From an uncultured Sutterella sp. (GTDB lineage: Bacteria; Pseudomonadota; Gammaproteobacteria; Burkholderiales; Burkholderiaceae_F), in the NCBI GenBank assembly GCA_900552545.1, contig USAL01000107.1, forward strand, positions 1 to 6,389: a stretch of DNA of 6,389 bases, read 5' to 3'. Position numbers and translations under genes: made by a program. Below are positions 1 to 5,427 of the stretch, piece after piece. Each line of letters starts with the position of its first letter. Positions within the stretch are counted from its first letter, which is position 1. The notes below the pieces were generated by a model, which saw only the letters and a list, made by a program, of their open reading frames with translations, had not been told where the DNA came from and ran no database searches.

Positions 1-765
1 CTGGGCGAGCTCGCACGGCTTGCTCCGCAGGCGATCATTGCGCCGGGCTTCACCTGTCAGGGCATCAAGGCGGCCGAGTCCGAAAACGGCGTGCGCGCCT
101 GGCTCTCGGGGCCGGTCGTGAACCGCAGCATTGCCCTGGCCATGGAAGGAGACTTTCAGAACACCAAGACCGACGCAGAAAGCGCGGCAAAAGAGACCCC
201 GCCGTGCGGCTGTGCGCTTCTTGTGCAGCGCACAAGCCTCAAGCCCAAGTACCTCACGACGCCGGCGCCCTCAATGCAGACGCTGGAGCACATTGCGCAG
301 GCCGCCATGCGGGTGCCGGATCACAACCACCTTGTGCCCTACCGCTATGTCGTGATTGATGAGAACGCGCGCGAAGCGCTGGGGGCGTGCTTTGAAGATG
401 CCGCGCGCAGACAAGGCGCCGACGATGAAAAGGCCGCCCGCGCGCGTTCCAAGGCAAAGAAGGGGCCGATGCTCATTGCCTTCGTCGCCCGCACGCCAGA
501 GGATCCCGAGGTAAGCCGCGAGGAAATGCTTTTGACGGCGGGCGCTTCGCTCGGTCAGTTCATGCAGGCACTGGCACTTGAAGGCTTTGGCGGCATCGTG
601 CTCTCGGGTTCGGTGCTCGAAGACGAAGCACTGCAAAAGGCCTTCTGCTCCTCCCCCTGCGAAAAGGTGCTTGCCTGGATCACGGTTGGCACGCCCGCGC
701 AGGATGCGCCGACTCCTGAGGCCGAAACCCGCCGGCCGCCGATTTCGGTTTGGGACGGGAAATAA
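1..765 (+). CDS. YdjA-like nitroreductase domain fused in frame to a YdiJ-like oxidoreductase C-terminus (5' end outside window)
   Basis: The frame is open from base 1 to the TGA/TAA-type stop ending at 765, giving 254 visible residues. Residues ~71-235 match the small YdjA-type FMN nitroreductases: QRTS (77-80) corresponds to the N-terminal Arg-Ser FMN contact, AAMRVPDHNHLVP (101-113) to the family's MRAPDH segment, and GFGGI (195-199) plus VGTP (229-232) to the C-terminal half. Such enzymes bind FMN and reduce nitro or related compounds with NAD(P)H; the substrate here is unknown. Residues 1-46 (RLAPQAIIAPGFTCQGIK, then GVRAW) resemble, from memory, the C-terminal GYSC...K...GVR segment of YdiJ-type FAD/Fe-S dehydrogenases. 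Residues 50-70 look like a linker. ATG 142 and GTG 91 are in-frame alternative starts, but neither has a clear Shine-Dalgarno site. A separate ~207-residue nitroreductase starting at 142 is the main alternative. The nitroreductase assignment is solid; the fusion is an inference. Confidence 0.75.
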   Translation: MGELARLAPQAIIAPGFTCQGIKAAESENGVRAWLSGPVVNRSIALAMEGDFQNTKTDAESAAKETPPCGCALLVQRTSLKPKYLTTPAPSMQTLEHIAQAAMRVPDHNHLVPYRYVVIDENAREALGACFEDAARRQGADDEKAARARSKAKKGPMLIAFVARTPEDPEVSREEMLLTAGASLGQFMQALALEGFGGIVLSGSVLEDEALQKAFCSSPCEKVLAWITVGTPAQDAPTPEAETRRPPISVWDGK

Positions 766-822
766 CCTCCCGCGATTGTTCGCGAGCAGCCAAACGCCGT
801 TCACGCACAACCGCTCCCGCGC

Positions 823-2040
823 CTACCCCATCAAATCCGTGATCGAGGCGCGGATCGTACGCTCGCGCTCTTCCTCACGGGCAACATCGTAGCCCGTGAG
901 GCTTTCTGCAATGGCGCGCATCGTAAGCGGCGCGCACCCCTCGGCCTTGTTGTTGGCAACGGCAAAGGCGCGCACGCCGCTTTTCTGCGCAAGCGCCAGA
1001 AGCCACACGATCCCCTCGCGCGTCACCACGTCGGGCTCGCGTATCGCATCAAAAGGCTGCCAGTCGCGCCTTAATCCCTGATACGTTCCGTTGGCTGCAA
1101 GCGACCAGCGGATCACGATGTCGCCCTTCAAGCGCCAAGGGCCGCTTTCGATCTCCGGGGCATCAAGATAGCGCAGCATCTCGGTCTGGCGCATCACCGT
1201 GGGCATCGAGGGGTGCAGCGACACCACGGGCCGCACGGGGGTGCTGCGGATGCTGTTGAGGTAGCGGCGCGTAAGAAGCGCTCTCGTGCGCATCTCGATG
1301 GCAAAAAAGGGACGATCCCGGCAGCCATCGCCGGGAAGTCCGCCGTCGGAATGGGGGCCCTCCCCGCTTTTTTGAGCATCATCTTGCGCACCATCAGCCC
1401 CTCGTGCACCCACAGGATTGCCCGCATGAGCAAGCATCCCGGCAGGCAATGCGCGGCAGAACTCGGCGATGCGCTCGATCTGGGCGTACTTCTTTTTCAT
1501 GTCGGAGAGGTCGTCGCGCGGAATGGGCGAGAGCTCAAGCACGAGCGCGCCGATTCTCTCGCCCAAACCCTCAAGAACCGGACCCACGAAGGTGTCGATG
1601 AGAAGATCCCTGTTGAGGTAGTCGGGATTGCGGCCGCCGGCGCGGCCGCGATCGTCTCGGATCGCGTAGTCGGTGACGCGTTGCGGAGCCTTGACAAGAA
1701 ACCGAAAGTCCTCGGGCACCTGCCGCGCGAAGTCGCGGTACTGCGCAGCGCTCAAGGAACGGTAGTAGGCACGGTCGATACCCGTGGTGCGAAAGATCGG
1801 ATGGCGGCTGTAGGCGGTCAAACCCTCGCGCGAGAGCGTGCGCGTGCCGCTCATCGGCGCCCAGACGATGCCGCGCCATCCTGGGAAATTCCAGCTTGAG
1901 GTACCGAGAAACACCGACCGCGGGAGTTTTTCTCCGAGACGGCGCATGGCGTGCGTGGGCGCAAGCGCCTCAACCCCGGCGCTGGCCGGGGCCGTGTCGT
2001 CAAATAGACTCTCTGTGCGGGTGTCGGTGCCGGCTCTCAT
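823..2040 (-). CDS. DUF72 (YecE-like) family protein
   Basis: This 405-residue protein belongs to the DUF72/YecE family, which has a TIM-barrel-like fold and no established biochemical function. Family marks are LGTSSWNFPGWRGIVW (45-60), YSRHPIFRTTGIDRAYY (77-93), DFRFLVKAPQRVTDY (111-125), the barrel strand FFAIEMR (245-251), IRWSL (310-314) and VANNKAEGCAPLTM (361-374). It is the long form; the E. coli type is nearer 270 residues. The N-terminal SLFDDTAPA stretch is typical of long betaproteobacterial members, which supports the ATG at 2040, although no good ribosome binding site precedes it. An in-frame Met at residue 32 is an alternative start. Residues ~203-243 form a Gly/Asp-rich, low-complexity insert between two core segments. 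The gene is convergent with the nitroreductase (57 bases between stops) and lies downstream of a terminator, so it is probably transcribed alone. The family call is secure; the function is unknown. Confidence 0.9.
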   Translation of the reverse strand: MRAGTDTRTESLFDDTAPASAGVEALAPTHAMRRLGEKLPRSVFLGTSSWNFPGWRGIVWAPMSGTRTLSREGLTAYSRHPIFRTTGIDRAYYRSLSAAQYRDFARQVPEDFRFLVKAPQRVTDYAIRDDRGRAGGRNPDYLNRDLLIDTFVGPVLEGLGERIGALVLELSPIPRDDLSDMKKKYAQIERIAEFCRALPAGMLAHAGNPVGARGADGAQDDAQKSGEGPHSDGGLPGDGCRDRPFFAIEMRTRALLTRRYLNSIRSTPVRPVVSLHPSMPTVMRQTEMLRYLDAPEIESGPWRLKGDIVIRWSLAANGTYQGLRRDWQPFDAIREPDVVTREGIVWLLALAQKSGVRAFAVANNKAEGCAPLTMRAIAESLTGYDVAREEERERTIRASITDLMG

Positions 2041-2180
2041 GGGAGAACGCTGTCAAAAAAAGGAAAGTCCCTGGCTTATGTGAACGTACATTACCTTATA
2101 TGGTGAGGCGCTTTGCGAGCCCTTGTTCATATGCCTTCGCTTGCAATTGATTGTACGGCGGCAGGCGTCGAGCGCCAATC

Positions 2181-2235
2181 AAAAAAAGCCGGCGATTCCG
2201 ACCAAGGAAAACCATCCTTGGTGAGAACCGCCGGC
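2181..2235 (-). terminator. Rho-independent terminator after the Spy/CpxP-like gene
   Basis: The outer stem GCCGGCG (2188-2194) pairs with CGCCGGC (2229-2235). Inside it, ACCAAGGA (2201-2208) pairs perfectly with TCCTTGGT (2215-2222) around a six-base loop. Read on the minus strand, the structure is followed directly by seven Us (2187-2181). That orientation ends transcription of the leftward gene at 2291-3010 and insulates the DUF72 gene. Confidence 0.88.
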
Positions 2236-2256
2236 TCTTGCCGACCCTTTGTCAGA

Positions 2257-2283
2257 CTGCGGCGTCAAGACCTGACGCCGCGG
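2257..2283 (-). other. GC-rich hairpin just downstream of the Spy/CpxP-like stop codon
   Basis: GCGGCGTCA (2259-2267) and TGACGCCGC (2273-2281) form a perfect 9-bp stem with a five-base loop. A wobble pair and one further pair can extend it to 11 bp. It starts about 8 bases after the stop codon on the minus strand and has no U tract, so it is unlikely to terminate by itself. It may protect the mRNA 3' end or slow polymerase ahead of the terminator at 2181-2235. Confidence 0.6.
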
Positions 2284-2290
2284 GCTTTAA

Positions 2291-3010
2291 TCAACGCCAC
2301 GGGCAACCGTTCCAGTTGCAGCCCGGACCGTAGCCGGAACCGTACCCGGGACCGTAGCCCCAGCCGTGCCCCCAGCCATGGCCCCAGCCGCCGTGGGGAC
2401 CCCAGCCGCAGCCGGGACCGTACCCAGGACCGTAGCCGTCGAAGCGGTGATGCTTGCCGGGCTTGGGCGGACGGGCGGGACCGCCGTCAAAGCGCGGATC
2501 GGGACCAGGACCGCGGCCAAAGCGCGGGCCGGGACCGGCTGCACCGCGACCGAAGCGCATGCCGGGACCGTAGTAGCCGTCTTCCATTTCATCGAGCAGC
2601 GCGATCTGATCGCCCGTGAGATTCTTGACGAGCTCGGCGCGGGCCGCTGCGAGCGACTCGTACTGACCGGCGCGGAACTTCTCATGCTCTGCACGGAACT
2701 TGAAGTGGGCCTGACGGTCGCCGCGCGGCGGCACGCCGAACTTCTCGTGCCACTTCTCGTGCTCGGCGACGACCTTGCCGACGGCCTTGGCGTAGGCGTC
2801 ATAGGCGGTCTTCTGCTTGTCGTTCAAGGCAAGGTCTGCGGCAAGCGCCTCGTAGGCGTTCATGACCTCGTCGGCAACCGTCGGCGCCGGCGCTGCAGCG
2901 GCCGCGGGGGCGTTGGCGGGAGCCTTCTGCGCCGTGGCCGGAAGCGAGATGGCGGCAAGCGTGAGAACGGCGACGGATGCAGCGGATGCAAAGAGTGTCT
3001 TGGCTAACAT
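2291..3010 (-). CDS. Exported Spy/CpxP-like (LTxxQ motif) protein with Gly/Trp/His/Cys-rich tail
   Basis: This 239-residue protein begins with a Sec signal peptide (residues 1-27, likely cut at ATA|QK), so it should act in the periplasm. An Ala/Pro linker (28-44) follows. A helical region (~46-143) holds two LTxxQ-like motifs, LNDKQ (62-66) and LTGDQ (131-135), the hallmark of the Spy/CpxP family of periplasmic chaperones and stress sensors. AEHEKW (82-87) and AEHEKF (107-112) are internal near-repeats. The tail has Arg-Phe-Gly repeats (MRFGRG, PRFGRG, 151-166) and then a Gly/Tyr/Trp/His region (191-239) with three cysteines (201, 231, 236) and histidines at 187, 188, 206, 211 and 215. Spy and CpxP are about 160 residues, so the extra length is the tail. 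The ATG at 3010 is chosen because GAGGAG lies 7 bases upstream and the signal peptide starts there. Export is well supported; the family call is moderate and any metal-binding role is inference. Confidence 0.72.
   Translation of the reverse strand: MLAKTLFASAASVAVLTLAAISLPATAQKAPANAPAAAAAPAPTVADEVMNAYEALAADLALNDKQKTAYDAYAKAVGKVVAEHEKWHEKFGVPPRGDRQAHFKFRAEHEKFRAGQYESLAAARAELVKNLTGDQIALLDEMEDGYYGPGMRFGRGAAGPGPRFGRGPGPDPRFDGGPARPPKPGKHHRFDGYGPGYGPGCGWGPHGGWGHGWGHGWGYGPGYGSGYGPGCNWNGCPWR
2321..2440 (-). repeat. Coding low-complexity repeat (GYGPG/GWGHG units)
   Basis: This stretch encodes residues 191-230 of the Spy/CpxP-like protein. A GYGPGYGPGCGWG block is followed by three GWG[H/Y]G units and a second GYGPG-GYGSG-GYGPGC block. 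The DNA shows matching short repeats of CCGTAGCC, CCGTACCC and CCAGCC type, likely to expand and contract by slippage. Confidence 0.7.
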
Positions 3011-3695
3011 AGTGGTACTCCTCGTTGTTCGCGTCAATCCTTCGAAAGGGCTCAACGCCCTCGGTAGGATCGTTATCTTGATAAACGTTGGAAATCGCTT
3101 TGAAATCAATGGTTTTTCTTTGGTCTCTCGTGATTTCCCTTTCGTTGTTGACACTCTAAATCCGCCCCATTTTGCTCGATAGGGCAAGCGCAAACGACTA
3201 TGTCGAAATATTTCCAAAGCGGGATTTTAGAAATATCTTGTTACGTAGGTTGACCGTTCCTTTCGTACAAAAAATCGTGCGCCCGGCCCAACGCCGTTTC
3301 TCCCCATTCCGACTCCTTCCTCCCCCCTTTTTTCACTCCTTTCAAAACCTGCGTCCTTTCTTGTCTTCTCTGGACGTTGGCCCGCAACCGATCAGCCGTC
3401 CTGCCCCGGCACAGTCCACGGGTTATCGGCCGCAGGCCGGCACATTGCTAAAATCGCGGCACCGGGCGGTTTCGAAGCCTCAAGCGCAGCGGTTCTTACA
3501 AAACGGTTTCTTTCTGCCCTCGCGCGTTCTCGTTCTTTTTGCACGGATGCCTATGGACGCCGCTTTCGGGTTCGTGATTTGGTGCGTTTTTATCTCCGCC
3601 CGCTCTTTTGCGCTTGCCTTCAAGCGCCCCTTCTCGACATTTCTTGATTTTTCTTCATCTTCGCCCCTTGTTCGGGCACGCACATTAGACACACA
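3011..3695. other. Long divergent intergenic region, apparently non-coding
   Basis: These 685 bases separate the leftward Spy/CpxP-like gene from purB and should hold both promoters. Near the leftward gene are an inverted repeat TTATC-TT-GATAA (3073-3084) and a small leader hairpin AGGGC/GCCCT (3047-3061). A perfect TTGACA on the plus strand (3148-3153) is followed 17 bases later only by the poor TTTGCT. A TAAAAT element (3449-3454) resembles a plus-strand -10 but lacks a good -35; it would give purB a leader of about 235 bases. Bases 3297-3370 are almost entirely pyrimidines on the plus strand. I see no tRNA, no known riboswitch and no convincing protein. Confidence 0.55.
3018..3023 (-). promoter_or_regulatory. 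Shine-Dalgarno site for the Spy/CpxP-like gene
   Basis: GAGGAG on the minus strand lies 7 bases before the ATG at 3010. It decides the start against an in-frame extension reaching back to 3217. Confidence 0.8.
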
Positions 3696-5066
3696 ATGCA
3701 GACGCTTTCTTCTCTTACCGCACTCAGCCCCCTTGACGGTCGCTATGCGAGCAAGTGCGAAATTCTTCGCGGCATTTTTTCCGAATCGGCCTTCATGAAC
3801 GCGCGCGTGCGCGTCGAAGTCGAATGGCTCATTGCGCTTTCTCACGCAGGCTTTGCCGAGCTCAAGCCCATCAGCGAACACGGCATGGCGTTCTTGCGGT
3901 CGCTCGCGGATAACTTCACCGAAGAGAGCTGCGCGCAGATCAAGGAAATCGAGGCCACCACGAATCACGACGTCAAGGCCGTCGAGTACTGGATCAAGGC
4001 CCAGGTCGCGCACGACCCCGAGCTTGCCAAGGCAAGCGAATTCGTGCACTTTGCCTGCACGAGCGAAGACATCAACAACACGAGCCACGCGCTGATGCTC
4101 ACCGCAGGCCGCAAGGCCCTCGTGGAACGTCTTGAAGCGATCCGCGATCACATCCGCACCTATGCGCACCGCTGGGCCGACGTCTCGATGCTCTCGCGCA
4201 CGCACGGCCAGACCGCAAGCCCCACGACCGTCGGCAAGGAGCTTGCCAATGTCGCGGTGCGCCTGACGCGCGTGATCGATGCGATCAAGGCCGTGAAGTT
4301 CTACGCCAAGATGAACGGCGCCGTGGGCAACTTCAACGCACACCTGATCGCCTACCCCGACTACGATTGGGAGGCGCACAGCCGCCGCGTGATCGAGGAA
4401 CATCTGGGACTCACCTTCAACACGCACACGATCCAGATCGAGCCGCACGACTACATGGCCGAGCTCTTTTATCAGATCGAGCGCGCCAACACGATCCTCA
4501 TTGACTTCGACCGCGACGACTGGGGCTACATTTCTCTGGGCTTCTTCAAGCAGAAGTTGAAGGAAGGCGAAGTGGGAAGCTCCACCATGCCGCACAAGGT
4601 GAACCCGATCGACTTTGAAAACTCCGAGGGCAACCTGGGGCTCGCCAACGCCATCTTCGGCTTCCTCGCGGGCAAGCTTCCGATCAGCCGCTGGCAGCGC
4701 GACCTCACCGACTCCACGGTGCTGCGCAATCTGGGCGTGGCCTTCGGCTACTGCTTCGTGGCCTACGCCTCGCTCGAAAAGGGTCTGGGCAAGCTCGAGC
4801 TCAACGAAGCGGCCGTTGCCGCCGACCTCGACGCCTCCTGGGAAGTTCTCGCCGAAGCCATCCAGACCGTGATGCGCCGCTACGGCATCCCCAAGCCCTA
4901 TGAAAAGCTCAAGGCTCTCACCCGCGGCAAGGGTCACATGACGCCTGAGGTGATCCACGCCTTCGTCGAGACGCTTGAGATCCCCGAAGAGGCCAAGGCC
5001 CGCCTGCGCGCCCTGACGCCTGCGACCTACATCGGCAAGGCGCCCGAGCTCGCCCGCCGCTGCTGA
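3696..5066 (+). CDS. purB: Adenylosuccinate lyase
   Basis: PurB is a cytosolic homotetrameric lyase of the fumarase/aspartase superfamily. It releases fumarate twice: from SAICAR to give AICAR in IMP synthesis, and from adenylosuccinate to give AMP. The protein has 456 residues, the same length as E. coli PurB as I recall it, and aligns end to end. Diagnostic segments are SPLDGRYASK (11-20), TTNHDVKAVEYW (88-99), FACTSEDINN (119-128), SRTHGQ (167-172, with His170 as the likely catalytic histidine), QIEPHDYMAELF (247-258) and the flexible signature loop GSSTMPHKVNP (294-304) with catalytic Ser295. The C-terminal VMRRYGIPKPYEKLK and TPATYIGKAP are also conserved. The ATG at 3696 matches the family N-terminus, although no clear Shine-Dalgarno site precedes it. 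The gene stands alone and is followed by a hairpin and a terminator. Function is essentially certain. Confidence 0.98.
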   Translation: MQTLSSLTALSPLDGRYASKCEILRGIFSESAFMNARVRVEVEWLIALSHAGFAELKPISEHGMAFLRSLADNFTEESCAQIKEIEATTNHDVKAVEYWIKAQVAHDPELAKASEFVHFACTSEDINNTSHALMLTAGRKALVERLEAIRDHIRTYAHRWADVSMLSRTHGQTASPTTVGKELANVAVRLTRVIDAIKAVKFYAKMNGAVGNFNAHLIAYPDYDWEAHSRRVIEEHLGLTFNTHTIQIEPHDYMAELFYQIERANTILIDFDRDDWGYISLGFFKQKLKEGEVGSSTMPHKVNPIDFENSEGNLGLANAIFGFLAGKLPISRWQRDLTDSTVLRNLGVAFGYCFVAYASLEKGLGKLELNEAAVAADLDASWEVLAEAIQTVMRRYGIPKPYEKLKALTRGKGHMTPEVIHAFVETLEIPEEAKARLRALTPATYIGKAPELARRC

Positions 5067-5093
5067 TCGCTCGAACGCGCCTGACCTGAGACT

Positions 5094-5117
5094 GTCGGCT
5101 GACGCAAGTCAGCCGGC
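5094..5117 (+). other. GNRA-tetraloop hairpin downstream of purB
   Basis: CGGCTGAC (5096-5103) pairs perfectly with GTCAGCCG (5108-5115) around a GCAA tetraloop, and a wobble plus a G-C pair can extend it to 10 bp. It lies 27 bases after the purB stop and has no U tract. GNRA loops stabilise RNA hairpins, so this could protect the purB mRNA 3' end. Confidence 0.65.
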
Positions 5118-5130
5118 TGTCAATCAGAGC

Positions 5131-5176
5131 ACGCCCCGCCGAAAGTCCAAAGCCTTTCGCGGGGCGTCTGCTTTTT
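5131..5176 (+). terminator. Rho-independent terminator of purB
   Basis: ACGCCCCGC (5131-5139) pairs with GCGGGGCGT (5159-5167). After a single bulged C, GAAAG (5141-5145) pairs with CTTTC (5154-5158), giving a 14-bp stem with an eight-base loop. Five Ts follow at 5172-5176. It separates purB from the metQ-like gene. Confidence 0.9.
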
Positions 5177-5178
5177 GC

Positions 5179-5347
5179 CTGAGACCGGCTGCGGTCGCGT
5201 AATACCTCAGAAATTCGTCAAAAAACCGTCCGAGACGTTGATTCTTCACCTTTCGGGGGACGAAAAACGTCTCGCCTGACGGTATAGTCAGATGCACTCG
5301 AGACGAGATCGACGTCCTTCTCACCCCTCGGGACTGTGAGCGGAGAA
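5179..5347 (+). promoter_or_regulatory. Structured leader or operator region upstream of the metQ-like gene
   Basis: Several inverted repeats crowd this stretch. CTGA/TCAG (5179-5182, 5207-5210) encloses GACCG/CGGTC (5183-5187, 5192-5196). CGAGACGTT (5231-5239) pairs with AACGTCTCG (5266-5274), with TTTCG/CGAAA (5251-5255, 5261-5265) stacked inside. CTGAC/GTCAG (5276-5280, 5287-5291) follows, and CTCAC/GTGAG (5320-5324, 5336-5340) after that. A second CGAGACG at 5299-5305 can compete for CGTCTCG at 5268-5274. It does not match a SAM riboswitch class that I recognise. TATAGT (5283-5288) is a -10-like element without a good -35. If that is the promoter, the upstream repeats would act as DNA operator sites and not as RNA. 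Confidence 0.4.
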
Positions 5348-5414
5348 ACGAAAAAACACTTGGTGCCGTCCTGCACCTGACGCCTCGGATCTTGTTGAAC
5401 AAAAACTGAATGTT

Positions 5415-5419
5415 GGGAG
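5415..5419 (+). promoter_or_regulatory. Shine-Dalgarno site for the metQ-like gene
   Basis: GGGAG lies 8 bases before the ATG at 5428. It selects that start over the in-frame ATG at 5410, which would place this element inside the coding region and spoil the signal peptide start. Confidence 0.75.
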
Positions 5420-5427
5420 ACCAAAGA

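Noticed and set aside
766..822. Bidirectional terminator between the convergent nitroreductase and DUF72 genes
   Set aside because: Only a 4-bp CGCG inverted repeat is present, with no U tract on either strand.
1366..1376. A6 run on the minus strand in the DUF72 gene as a programmed frameshift site
   Set aside because: The run is not in the codon phase of the A-AAA-AAG slippery heptamer, and the DUF72 frame continues correctly on both sides.
1213..1899. 228-codon plus-strand ORF inside the DUF72 gene
   Set aside because: It is a shadow of a well-supported minus-strand gene and has no recognisable domain.
2113..2619. Arg/Ser/Asp-rich plus-strand ORF
   Set aside because: It reads the glycine-rich repeat region on the wrong strand; the repeats alone explain its RDRS-like pattern.
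3011..3217. N-terminal extension of the Spy/CpxP-like protein to 3217
   Set aside because: The extension would bury the signal peptide, and a good GAGGAG site precedes the ATG at 3010.
3172..3798. 208-codon plus-strand ORF in the purB upstream region
   Set aside because: Composition is rich in Arg, Phe, Pro and Ser as expected from a pyrimidine-rich region. It runs about 100 bases into purB in another frame and has no recognisable domain or good ribosome binding site.
3480..4958. 492-codon minus-strand ORF opposite purB
   Set aside because: It is antisense to a certain purB gene in GC-rich DNA, where long shadow ORFs are common. Its protein is not recognisable.
5177..5427. Known SAM riboswitch upstream of the metQ-like gene
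   Set aside because: I could not find the conserved core sequences of the SAM-I or SAM-II classes, so only a generic structured region is claimed.
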